Shown here in pieces: positions 1 to 5,856 of a DNA stretch of 5,856 bases. Origin of the DNA: Rhodospirillales bacterium. Lineage in GTDB: Bacteria; Pseudomonadota; Alphaproteobacteria; Rhodospirillales; Casp-alpha2. Every line of letters begins with the position of its first letter. Within the stretch, counting starts at the first letter, position 1. Position numbers and translations under genes: made by a program. The stretch is taken from assembly GCA_030727885.1 (NCBI GenBank), contig JANRAT010000050.1, forward strand, positions 3,402 through 9,257, read 5' to 3'. The notes under the pieces were generated by a model. The model did not search any database. It was given only the letters and a program-made list of their open reading frames with translations, and had not been told where the DNA came from.

Positions 1-395
1 GGCTTGCGCACGCTGGCATAGGCTTTCGGTTCCCACAGCTGGAAGGTGCGGCCGCGACCGACAAAGGTGATCTCGTCCTTGATGCCGACATCGGCCAGAA
101 AATCTTCGGGGATGATGATCCGGCCTTCGGTGTCAAAGCCCAGGCGCTGGGCGCTTTCAACGATGATCGAGAGATCGTCCTGCTCGTCCGAGAACATCGG
201 CAGGTCTTCAAGACTGTCGACGATGCGGCCCATGAAACTTTCCGGGCACGCCTCAAGCGCGGACTGACGAAACGACGGATACACATAGACGCCCTGAAAG
301 CTTTCGCCATCAAAAAGCGCACGAAAGGTCTTAGGCACCGAGACCCGGCCCTTTTTGTCGACCTTATTGGTATGTGTTCCCGTAAAGACGCCCAT
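1..395 (-). CDS. mraZ: MraZ, transcriptional regulator of the division/cell wall cluster (C-terminus outside window)
   Basis: MraZ is a cytoplasmic, ring-forming DNA-binding protein with two AbrB-like swapped-hairpin repeats; in E. coli it represses its own promoter and so the dcw cluster. I translated 131 codons by hand. The first repeat carries the signature DKKGRVSVP at residues 13-21, and the second carries DTEGRIIIP at 88-96, followed by the typical FVGRGRTFQLWEP at 111-123. The paired D-x-x-G-R motifs identify the family. The usual length is about 140-160 residues, so only a short C-terminal part is missing beyond base 1. The ATG at 395-393 is preceded by AAGGAG at 407-402 with a 6-base spacer, a strong ribosome site that fixes the start. 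The gene is expected to be followed, outside the window, by rsmH (mraW) and ftsL. It probably controls itself through the repeats at 484-528. Confidence 0.97.
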   Translation of the reverse strand, partial: MGVFTGTHTNKVDKKGRVSVPKTFRALFDGESFQGVYVYPSFRQSALEACPESFMGRIVDSLEDLPMFSDEQDDLSIIVESAQRLGFDTEGRIIIPEDFLADVGIKDEITFVGRGRTFQLWEPKAYASVRK

Positions 396-483
396 TTAGG
401 GCTCCTTAATTCCAACGCGTTATAAGCAACTTCTGTCGCCACCCCCCGGTCTCCGAGCAGCACTGCGGCCCGCATACCTTTTA

Positions 484-528
484 TGGGATATTTTGGGATA
501 GCATGGGATTTCTTGGGCGTCAATGGGT
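484..528. promoter_or_regulatory. MraZ operator: five TGGGN direct repeats at 10-base spacing
   Basis: Pentamers TGGGA, TGGGA, TGGGA, TGGGC and TGGGT lie on the plus strand at 484-488, 494-498, 504-508, 514-518 and 524-528, each separated by exactly 5 bases. TGGGN repeats with 5-base spacers are the published E. coli MraZ binding site. Here they sit about 90-135 bases upstream of the mraZ start codon, and on the mraZ coding strand they read as CCCA. Five in-phase copies would place MraZ subunits on one face of the helix, which fits binding by its ring. The role as autoregulatory operator is inferred from the family. Confidence 0.85.
495..523 (-). promoter_or_regulatory. Putative mraZ promoter, interleaved with MraZ boxes
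   Basis: On the minus strand TTGACG (523-518) is a good -35 box. After a 17-base spacer comes TATCCC (500-495), an imperfect -10 box. Transcription would start near 488, giving a leader of about 93 bases before mraZ. The -10 box overlaps the second TGGGA repeat and the -35 box lies between the fourth and fifth, so MraZ bound there would block RNA polymerase. The weak -10 box is the main doubt. Confidence 0.45.
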
Positions 529-621
529 TCTGTTGCCTCATGGTTAACGAAAGCCCAAGGAAATCCGAGGCCTACCGCTGCTTCCGGCAACCCGTTTTCA
601 CCGGCCCAGATGTCAAAACGA

Positions 622-636
622 TGGGAAACTGTGGGT
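622..636. promoter_or_regulatory. Second, isolated pair of MraZ-type repeats
   Basis: TGGGA (622-626) and TGGGT (632-636) lie on the plus strand with the same 5-base spacer and the same orientation as the main operator, 98 bases further upstream of mraZ. A -35-like TTGACA (616-611, minus strand) is adjacent, but I see no matching -10 box. It could be an auxiliary MraZ site; a chance occurrence cannot be excluded. Confidence 0.4.
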
Positions 637-661
637 GATTTCGAGGCGGGATTCTTTGCCC

Positions 662-753
662 CCCTCATCCTGTCCCTCTCCCAAGGGAGAGGGGACTCAC
701 GGGCAACCATCCCTCTCCCTGGGGAGAGGGTGGCGCGAAGCGCCGGGTGAGGG
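662..753. repeat. Palindromic intergenic repeat element with three hairpins
   Basis: The outer ends CCCTCATCC (662-670) and GGGTGAGGG (745-753) are inverted repeats matching at 8 of 9 bases. Inside are two hairpins with identical arms: CCCTCTCCC (674-682) with GGGAGAGGG (685-693), and CCCTCTCCC (711-719) with GGGAGAGGG (722-730). A third hairpin pairs GGCGC (732-736) with GCGCC (740-744). The layout resembles the non-coding palindromic repeats scattered between genes in many proteobacteria. It sits just beyond the 3' end of rnpB, so it could protect or terminate read-through RNA. It encodes nothing recognisable. Confidence 0.75.
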
Positions 754-770
754 CCCTTGAAAAAGAAAAA

Positions 771-1149
<379 letters not shown>

Positions 1150-1157
1150 CGGGGGAC

Positions 1158-1184
1158 ACTATATAAGAGAGAGCACGGCGGCAA
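1158..1184 (-). promoter_or_regulatory. Putative rnpB promoter inside the amidase 3' end
   Basis: On the minus strand TTGCCG (1184-1179) and TATAGT (1163-1158) are separated by 15 bases; TATAGT matches the -10 consensus at 5 of 6 positions. A start about 7 bases further, near 1151, agrees with the 5' end of helix P1. The -10 box includes the amidase stop codon TAG (1161-1159). The spacer is shorter than the optimal 17 bases, so the -35 assignment is uncertain. Confidence 0.5.
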
Positions 1185-1830
1185 TAGAGCGTCTTGTTTC
1201 CGGGTCAGCCTGCCCATCGACCAGACTGGGTCGAAAATGCCGCTGGAAGGCGGAGATCGCGGCTTCCATATCAGCAATGTCATAGCCGATGGTACCGAGC
1301 GCGGCACCGATGGCCGCGTCATCCAGCACCGCTTGTCGATCATCCGGCAGAGGCCAGAGACCGATCCCGGCCGCCGCCAGACGCGGCCAGTCGAACCGCT
1401 CGCCCGGATCAGCCTTGCGCACAGGCGCCACATCCGAGTGCCCGACGACATTGCGGGCCGGAATGGCATGGCGCGCGAGAATGCCCTGACAAAGCGGAAT
1501 TAATGCCGTCATCTGAGCCTCCGGGAAATCGCGGTAGCCGTATTCATGACCCGGATTGACCAGCTCGATCCCGACCGAACGGGAATTGATGTTGGACTGC
1601 CCGCGCCACATCGCGACCCCGGCGTGCCATGCGCGCTGGCTTTCGTCGACCAGGGCGAAGACGTCGCCGGCTTCATCGATCAGATAATGGGCGCTGACCT
1701 CGGCTGCCGGATCGCACAATCTTTCGAGCGCCGCATCGCAGCTTTTCATGCCGGTGTAATGCAGCACCAGCATGTCGATGGCCTGACCGCCGCGATCATT
1801 GTGATTGGGAGAGCGGCAGTCCGTCCTCAC
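1159..1830 (-). CDS. N-acetylmuramoyl-L-alanine amidase, AmpD/AmiD type, with C-terminal peptidoglycan-binding domain
   Basis: A zinc amidase (Amidase_2 fold) that cuts the bond between MurNAc and the stem peptide's L-alanine. The 223 residues show all expected active-site residues: zinc ligands H24 (in LVLHYTG), H131 (GHSDVAP) and D141 (KADPG), likely catalytic E89 (GIELVN), and K139 two residues before D141. This is the same H-to-D and K-to-D spacing as Citrobacter AmpD. Residues about 170-222 form a PG_binding_1-like domain (AFQRHF at 194-199, VDG at 204-206, T212). No signal peptide is visible, which favours a cytoplasmic AmpD-like role in recycling anhydro-muropeptides; the extra binding domain is more like AmiD, so the exact substrate is open. 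The start is GTG, overlapping the transporter stop as GTGA, with AGGGGA at 1843-1838 as ribosome site. It is followed directly by rnpB. Confidence 0.92.
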   Translation of the reverse strand: MRTDCRSPNHNDRGGQAIDMLVLHYTGMKSCDAALERLCDPAAEVSAHYLIDEAGDVFALVDESQRAWHAGVAMWRGQSNINSRSVGIELVNPGHEYGYRDFPEAQMTALIPLCQGILARHAIPARNVVGHSDVAPVRKADPGERFDWPRLAAAGIGLWPLPDDRQAVLDDAAIGAALGTIGYDIADMEAAISAFQRHFRPSLVDGQADPETRRSIAAVLSLI

Positions 1831-2723
1831 GTCGCCGTCCCCTGCGTCGAGGCGACAATCCTCGCCCGCCGGGACAATACGATCTGGCGCACCGTGATCA
1901 GAGTGACCCCGGCCAGAATCATGCCGCCGCCGATGATTTTGATCGGTGTCAGCTCGTCACCCATGATCATCACGCCGCTGGTCACCGCGATCAGCGGCAC
2001 CAGAAGATTATACGGCGCCACCGCCGTCACGTCGTAGCGGTTCAGCAGATAATACCAAAGCCCATAACCGAAGATCGAGCTGGCCACGACCATATAGGCA
2101 AACGAGCACCAGAACAGCAGGTCCGCCGATTGTATGGAGGCAATCTGATTGGTCTCGGTCAGATACGACAGGCCCAGCGATATCGGCGTGACGATCAGCG
2201 CCATCCACGCGATCAGACTGAACGGCGAGACGTTTTTCATTTGCTTGGCGCGGATGCTGCTCAAGGCCCACATGAAGGCGGCAACCACCAGCAACAGCAG
2301 CGACGGCACATCAACGCCGACCGTCGGCACACCGATCAGAATGACGATCCCGCAAAACGCCGACGTCATCCCGGCCATCCGCCAGATGCCGAAGGTCTCG
2401 CCCAGCATCAGCCAGGCCAGCAGCACCACAAACGGTGTGCCGAGCTGCAGCACGATGCCGGTTGTCGAGATATCAAGAAACTGGATGGCATAGAACAGAA
2501 CGGCAAAATGCCCGACACCCATGAGCAAGGCGTAACTGACGATTTCCCGGATCTGGTCCCTGGGCACGCGCAGAAACGGCGACAGCAGCAGGGTCAGCAT
2601 GGTAAAGCGCAACGCCGTCACAAAAAACGGCGGCACCTGCGTGACGGCGTATTTAACGGCGATAAAATTGCAGCCCCAAAGCATGACGGTCGCAAGTGCG
2701 GCAAGTACGCCGGTCAGCGGCAT
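1827..2723 (-). CDS. EamA-family DMT-superfamily transporter (O-acetylserine/cysteine exporter-like)
   Basis: An inner-membrane protein of 298 residues with about ten hydrophobic segments arranged as two EamA repeats (roughly 5-132 and 140-282). E. coli EamA exports O-acetylserine and cysteine, and several segments here resemble it: WGCNFIAVKYAV (16-27), GHFAVLFYAI (71-80), GYGLWYYLLNRY (219-230) and VAPYNLLVPL (235-244). The basic tail after residue 283 lies outside the membrane. Substrate cannot be fixed from sequence, because this superfamily is broad. The ATG at 2723 has AAAAGG (2736-2731) with a 7-base spacer. It begins 27 bases after djlA and its TGA stop overlaps the amidase start codon, so these two are probably translationally coupled. 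Confidence 0.9.
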   Translation of the reverse strand: MPLTGVLAALATVMLWGCNFIAVKYAVTQVPPFFVTALRFTMLTLLLSPFLRVPRDQIREIVSYALLMGVGHFAVLFYAIQFLDISTTGIVLQLGTPFVVLLAWLMLGETFGIWRMAGMTSAFCGIVILIGVPTVGVDVPSLLLLVVAAFMWALSSIRAKQMKNVSPFSLIAWMALIVTPISLGLSYLTETNQIASIQSADLLFWCSFAYMVVASSIFGYGLWYYLLNRYDVTAVAPYNLLVPLIAVTSGVMIMGDELTPIKIIGGGMILAGVTLITVRQIVLSRRARIVASTQGTAT

Positions 2724-2750
2724 GGTATTTCCTTTTCGCTCGGCGAAATC

Positions 2751-3506
2751 TCAGTTGATGCCGCGCTCTTTCTTGATCCGGTCGTAGGCATCGTTGATCT
2801 TGGCCAGCTTCTCGTTGGCCAGTTCGATAAATTCCTGCGGCATGCCCTTGGACATCAGAATATCCGGATGGTTGTCGCGTACCAGATCGCGGTAGGCCTT
2901 CTTGATTTCCGCATCCTTGGCAGCCTTGGTCAGACCGAGAATTTCATAGGCATCGTCGGCGCGCACCGAGCGGCCGCCCTTGCCTTTCCAGCCGCCGAGA
3001 TAAATCGTCTGCAGGCGGTCAAAATCACGATCACTGAAGCCGAACAGCAGGGCAACGCGTTTGAGATATTGAACTTCTTCGGGATGGATCGTGCCGTCAG
3101 CCTTGGCAATGTGAAACAGTGCGCCGATCAGTTCTTCGAGCACATGCCAGTCGCCGCGGAACATCTCGGCAATCTGTTCCGCATAGGGTTCGAACCCTTC
3201 CGAACTTTGCTTGGCTTCGTCAAAGATGCTGCCGACGGTGGCGACGTCTTCGGGCTCGATATGGAAAAGCTGCTTGAAGGCATTGACCTCTTCGCGGGTC
3301 ACCACGCCGTCGGCTTTGGCCATCTTCGCAGACAGCACGATCACAGCGGTGGTGAAGGCGACCTGCTTTTCCTCGTGACCGAGCCTTGGCACACCTTTTT
3401 TCTTGTCGACCACATGATGGCCGGCAACCGCACCGATGATGGCGCCGAGCGGACCACCGACGGCAAAGCCGGTAACCCCGCCAATAACTTTCCCCCAGAT
3501 GCTCAT
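2751..3506 (-). CDS. djlA: DjlA, membrane-anchored J-domain co-chaperone
   Basis: DjlA is a type III DnaJ protein that stimulates the ATPase of DnaK at the inner membrane; in E. coli it is linked to envelope stress and capsule (Rcs) signalling. In order the 251 residues show a glycine-rich hydrophobic N-terminal segment (8-30, GxxxG-like, a membrane anchor), a TerB-like helical domain (about 45-165) with two acidic repeats AKADGVVTREE (63-73) and AKADGTIHPEE (134-144), a short glycine/lysine linker (171-181), and a C-terminal J domain (185-251) with the invariant HPD at 213-215. The stretch after HPD (KGMPQEFIELANEK) closely follows E. coli DjlA. Length is near the 271 residues of E. coli. 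The ATG at 3506 is 10 bases past the upstream DUF3750 stop and has only a weak AGG at close range, so it may rely on coupling. Confidence 0.95.
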   Translation of the reverse strand: MSIWGKVIGGVTGFAVGGPLGAIIGAVAGHHVVDKKKGVPRLGHEEKQVAFTTAVIVLSAKMAKADGVVTREEVNAFKQLFHIEPEDVATVGSIFDEAKQSSEGFEPYAEQIAEMFRGDWHVLEELIGALFHIAKADGTIHPEEVQYLKRVALLFGFSDRDFDRLQTIYLGGWKGKGGRSVRADDAYEILGLTKAAKDAEIKKAYRDLVRDNHPDILMSKGMPQEFIELANEKLAKINDAYDRIKKERGIN

Positions 3507-3516
3507 CCTGCTAACC

Positions 3517-4281
3517 CTATCCGCCTATGACGTTGTCGGCACCAATACGACCGGCCATTGGTAATTTAAGCGCCGGGGTCATAAGGTCCAACCCAAAAGT
3601 TAAGCCGAGCAGATTGATCTCGATCCCCTCTTCCTTGGCGACCATCAGCCCAAGCAGTCCGTACAGCGAAAACTGGTAACCGGTGCCGCTTGGTGTTTCG
3701 GCAAAAAACTTGCCGCCGGGAATATAGTCCTTGCCGATCGCCGTTGGCGGCAGATCAAGCCTGAGCTCCGGCACAGCGCGCGCGACATGCGCGACAAAGG
3801 TATTGGAATTGGGTCCGGGCCAGATCGTGTAGGTATCATCATAGGGATAGCTGTGTGCCGCCACATCGATTTTGCGGATCAGATCATCGACACCGGCACC
3901 CCGCATATCGGCAAGAATTTCCGGTGCCGCGCCGAACCAGCGGCCATCCGGCGCCCGGTTCGAGACCGCGACAACGCTCTGGCCGCTCCGTGCCCGCCAG
4001 CCCATCACTTCATAGATCGTGAACTGCTCGGCGTCGGTCGGCTTTACGGCAATCCATGTGTGCACACCGAAATAGCCGCGCCAATTGAAGGCCCGCGCAC
4101 CATAGACCTGAATGACCGCTTCCCTGACCTTGGCCGGGTCAGGCGCGATCCCGGTGGATTCCCGGCTCGCGGTGCGCCAGTCGGCACGCACCTTATGCTG
4201 ATCCCATGCGGTCACTGCGGAGCCCGCAATAACCAGTAAAAAAGTCAGGCCAAGCCGACGCCAGAACTTCCAAGTTCTCAA
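3517..4281 (-). CDS. DUF3750 protein, membrane-anchored or exported, function unknown
   Basis: A 254-residue protein that I recognise as the DUF3750 family. Residues 1-26 (basic R8-R9 then a hydrophobic run) form a signal peptide or single membrane anchor, so the body should be periplasmic. Conserved-looking blocks are DWRTASRESTGIAPDP (34-49), GYFGVHTWIAVK (69-80), YEVMGW (90-95), a tyrosine/proline-rich YPYDDTY (145-151), WPGPNSNTF (154-162), and LDLPPTAIGKDY. The histidine in HTWI and the polar GPNSNTF recall permuted NlpC/P60 (papain-like) proteins, but the expected cysteine position appears to be serine; this is inference only. The start is TTG at 4281, with GGAG at 4294-4291, 9 bases upstream; a TGA stop lies three codons upstream in frame and there is no early ATG. 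It lies directly before djlA. Confidence 0.85.
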   Translation of the reverse strand: MRTWKFWRRLGLTFLLVIAGSAVTAWDQHKVRADWRTASRESTGIAPDPAKVREAVIQVYGARAFNWRGYFGVHTWIAVKPTDAEQFTIYEVMGWRARSGQSVVAVSNRAPDGRWFGAAPEILADMRGAGVDDLIRKIDVAAHSYPYDDTYTIWPGPNSNTFVAHVARAVPELRLDLPPTAIGKDYIPGGKFFAETPSGTGYQFSLYGLLGLMVAKEEGIEINLLGLTFGLDLMTPALKLPMAGRIGADNVIGG

Positions 4282-4290
4282 TATCCTTCA

Positions 4291-4294
4291 CTCC
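4291..4294 (-). promoter_or_regulatory. Ribosome site supporting a TTG start for the DUF3750 gene
   Basis: GGAG on the minus strand stands 9 bases before TTG (4281-4279). A nearer AAGGA (4289-4285) is only 3 bases from the start, too close to be used well. The in-frame TGA at 4290-4288 prevents a start further upstream, and the signal or anchor segment begins right after this TTG. Confidence 0.55.
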
Positions 4295-4326
4295 GCACAC
4301 GATATTCAAACGCGCCGATTGCGGCC

Positions 4327-5271
4327 TTATCGCAAAAACCGTCGCATGATCGGCATTAAAATCATAGGCATGATATAGATAGGAAACTGCCCAACCGCAA
4401 AAAAGAGCGGAATATCAGGATCAACACTGGCCGGTAATACCGCCAGAATTAAGGCAAGGTTTCGGGCCCCTGATGTAAAGCCGGCGCTGAGCGCATCGCG
4501 GCGGCTGGTGCCCGGGATCAGCAATTTGAAAACAATCGCCCCGATCACCAACATGCCTCCATACACCGCAAACGACAAAGCGACGACGACGGCAACGTCG
4601 GCGGGATCAGCCATCAGCCGCACCCCGACCCCGTCCATGATGCCGATGGCAAAGACGAGCAGCAGACCGACAGCCATTCCGTCCATTTCAGGTGCGTGCG
4701 CATTGACCCTGGCATCCCCGATCAGTTTTCGCGAAAGCACGGCTGCAAGGGCGGCGCTGATCACCAGCTGGCTCATCCGCCCCATCATGGCATACGGATC
4801 AGCACCAATGTCGAAACCCAGCAGCGCCATGGCCGCCAGCGGCACCGTGATCGGCATCAACAGGGTTGTTGCCACCAATACGATCAGCAAAAGCGCGCCA
4901 TCGAGCCCGAACATGACGCCCAGCGCCGGCGTCGAGAACAACGCCGACGAACCGGCGGTCAGGATCATCGCCGCCTCCAGCCCCGGCCTGAATTCGACTC
5001 CGCTCAATACCAGCGCCATCAGGGCCGGCGTCACAATCAGCATCCAGAAGACGATCATCACCAGTAAAAGCGGTTTGCGGATCCGTTCAATCAGATCCCC
5101 CCAGGCGATTCGCATCATGGCCAGGTACAACAGAACCCAGACCGCCGGTGCCAGCCATGGCCGCAAAATCCCGGCCAGTCCCGGCAAGAACAGACCGAGG
5201 AACACCCCTGCCGCCAAGGCCTGCGGCGCATAGCGGCTGAGCATGCCCAACAGGGTGACAAAACGTCTCAC
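4327..5271 (-). CDS. SBF/BASS-like (bile acid:sodium symporter fold) membrane protein
   Basis: A 314-residue, very hydrophobic protein with about nine or ten membrane segments (near 15-35, 40-56, 67-90, 97-122, 124-152, 165-182, 197-220, 223-250, 262-282, 288-310). The order and motifs suit the BART superfamily: a broken helix with AGSSALFSTPALG in the first half and SGARNLALILAVLP in the second, the latter resembling the glycine/arginine-asparagine motif of the second crossover helix in SBF and ACR3 proteins. Such carriers move organic anions, often with sodium. I cannot tell the substrate, and the match is at fold level only. The start is GTG at 5271, with AAGGGG (5285-5280) 8 bases upstream; the first internal ATG (codon 10) lacks a comparable site. 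It lies 45 bases before the DUF3750 gene and diverges from the DUF898 gene. Confidence 0.7.
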   Translation of the reverse strand: MRRFVTLLGMLSRYAPQALAAGVFLGLFLPGLAGILRPWLAPAVWVLLYLAMMRIAWGDLIERIRKPLLLVMIVFWMLIVTPALMALVLSGVEFRPGLEAAMILTAGSSALFSTPALGVMFGLDGALLLIVLVATTLLMPITVPLAAMALLGFDIGADPYAMMGRMSQLVISAALAAVLSRKLIGDARVNAHAPEMDGMAVGLLLVFAIGIMDGVGVRLMADPADVAVVVALSFAVYGGMLVIGAIVFKLLIPGTSRRDALSAGFTSGARNLALILAVLPASVDPDIPLFFAVGQFPIYIMPMILMPIMRRFLR

Positions 5272-5386
5272 ACTGAATTCCCCTTATACTTGCACCGCCG
5301 GTCAGATTCGTGCATCGATAATTAACTGTCATCCGCCGCCAGAATGGCACAACACATGCCGCCGAGAGTGGAGACCGTCTCAGCCG
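5272..5386. promoter_or_regulatory. 115-base divergent intergenic region
   Basis: It separates the minus-strand SBF-like gene from the plus-strand DUF898 gene, so it must hold promoters for both or for at least one. The A+T-richest part is around 5317-5326 (GATAATTAAC), a candidate -10 area for the plus strand, but no -35 box is suitably spaced. I cannot name a defined promoter or operator. Confidence 0.35.
5280..5285 (-). promoter_or_regulatory. Ribosome site deciding the GTG start of the SBF-like gene
   Basis: AAGGGG on the minus strand is 8 bases before GTG (5271-5269). It is the best such site near the 5' end and is better placed for this GTG than for the ATG nine codons further in. Confidence 0.55.
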
Positions 5387-5856
5387 ATGGATCAAGCCCC
5401 AGAAGCCGCAAACGACCGGTTTCAAAAACATGCACTTGCATTCGACGCGCGAAGGTCCGGCTTCGCGCGCCTGCTTCTGGTCAACAGCCTGCTGGCACTG
5501 ATCACCCTCGGCATTTACCGGTTCTGGGCGAGAACCAAAGTGCGCCGGTTCCTGTGGCGACATGTCACGTTCCTCGACGACCCGCTCGAATACACCGGCA
5601 CCGGCGGCGAGCTGTTCGTCGGTTTCCTGATCGTCATCGCCATCCTGTTTCCATTGGGCCTGATCTACAAAGCCATCGGCACTGTGGTCCCTCCGGACAA
5701 CCAGAGCCTGAGGGTTGGCCTCGAGATCACCTATTATATGGTCCTGTTCGCGCTGCTGCAGATCGGTTTCTATCGTATGTGGCGTTCCCGGATGAGCCGC
5801 ACCACATGGCGCGGCGTGCGCTTTCGTTTTCCCGTGTCACGCACGCACCGCCCCTT
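5387..5856 (+). CDS. DUF898 (YjgN-like) membrane protein, N-terminal part
   Basis: The only plus-strand gene; 156 codons are visible and it continues beyond the right edge. Full-length members are usually about twice this size. I recognise the DUF898/YjgN family from FWARTKVRRFLWRH (residues 46-59), EYTGTGGELFVGFLI (69-83), and the repeat-like RMWRSRMSRTTWRGVRF near 129-146. Hydrophobic segments lie near 28-44, 76-98 and 112-128, so it is a multi-pass inner-membrane protein. Its role is unknown; in related genomes it is often beside an M48-type metallopeptidase, which could lie just outside the window (from memory). The ATG at 5387 has GGAG at 5370-5373, 13 bases upstream, longer than ideal; I see no better start in frame. 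Confidence 0.85.
   Translation, partial: MDQAPEAANDRFQKHALAFDARRSGFARLLLVNSLLALITLGIYRFWARTKVRRFLWRHVTFLDDPLEYTGTGGELFVGFLIVIAILFPLGLIYKAIGTVVPPDNQSLRVGLEITYYMVLFALLQIGFYRMWRSRMSRTTWRGVRFRFPVSRTHRP

Larger units (their letters stand above)
396..770. other. 375-base region without genes between rnpB and mraZ
   Basis: I find no credible gene here. From right to left it holds the U-rich 3' flank of rnpB (760-770), a palindromic element (662-753), a pair of TGGGN repeats (622-636), five TGGGN repeats with a likely mraZ promoter (484-528), a leader of about 90 bases, and the mraZ ribosome site (402-407). Open frames exist on both strands, but they lack ribosome sites and run through the palindromes and repeats, so I treat them as chance. 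Confidence 0.8.

Noticed and set aside
541..549. GTTAAC as a CtrA-type half site upstream of mraZ
   Set aside because: Only one TTAA half is present without a second at the required 7-base spacing, so there is no real support.
420..710. Minus-strand open frame of 96 codons upstream of mraZ
   Set aside because: It has no ribosome site, a composition with no recognisable domain, and it crosses the MraZ repeats, the mraZ promoter and half of the palindromic element.
523..750. Plus-strand open frame of 75 codons
   Set aside because: It lies across the palindromic element and the operator, with no ribosome site or family resemblance.
2130..3530. Long plus-strand open frame of 466 codons antisense to the EamA and djlA genes
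   Set aside because: It is rich in H, Q, R and D with no domain, which is typical of the reverse of a G+C-rich coding frame. The opposite strand has two well-identified genes with ribosome sites.
4508..5233. Plus-strand open frame of 241 codons antisense to the SBF-like gene
   Set aside because: It is low in complexity (S, T, A, I, P), as expected opposite a membrane protein, with no ribosome site or known family.
5283..5288. TATAAG on the minus strand as a -10 box for the SBF-like gene
   Set aside because: It overlaps the ribosome site, so transcription would start inside or after it, and no -35 box is at the right distance.
5087..5563. Minus-strand open frame of 158 codons over the divergent region
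   Set aside because: It overlaps the SBF-like gene in another frame and lies antisense to DUF898, and its sequence resembles nothing known.

Overview
The window looks like chromosomal core DNA from an alphaproteobacterium, possibly a Rhodospirillales-like lineage (order-level placement is tentative). The reasons are the G+C-rich composition and the order amidase - RNase P RNA - mraZ, which I recall as the usual entrance to the division and cell wall (dcw) cluster in this class. I see no insertion sequence, phage gene, tRNA or CRISPR array. The only possibly mobile sequence is a small palindromic intergenic element.

Layout from right to left, because most genes are on the minus strand. At the far right a DUF898 (YjgN-like) membrane protein gene starts on the plus strand and leaves the window. 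Diverging from it on the minus strand is a run of five genes: a bile-acid/sodium-symporter-fold (SBF/BASS) membrane protein (GTG start), a DUF3750 protein (TTG start), the co-chaperone DjlA (TerB-like plus J domain), an EamA-family DMT transporter, and an AmpD/AmiD-type N-acetylmuramoyl-L-alanine amidase (GTG start) that overlaps the transporter gene by 4 bases. Gaps inside the run are 45, 10, 27 and -4 bases, and no terminator is visible between the genes, so one or two transcripts are likely.

Next comes rnpB, the RNA of RNase P (771-1149, minus strand), which starts only about ten bases after the amidase stop codon. Its likely -10 box contains that stop codon. A 375-base stretch without genes follows. 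It holds the rnpB 3' end with a U-rich tract, a 92-base palindromic element with two near-identical hairpins, and the mraZ control region. The control region contains five TGGGN repeats at exactly 10-base spacing over a plausible promoter, which is the known form of the MraZ operator, plus an additional pair of such repeats about 100 bases upstream. mraZ itself runs off the left edge after 131 codons, presumably into rsmH/ftsL/ftsI.

Functionally the window joins envelope upkeep (amidase, DjlA, membrane proteins), tRNA 5' maturation (rnpB) and the autoregulated start of the dcw cluster (mraZ). Nothing here is clearly a new system. The best leads are the extended MraZ operator with its upstream pair, the rnpB promoter embedded in the amidase stop codon, and the uncharacterised DUF3750 gene that opens the djlA run.
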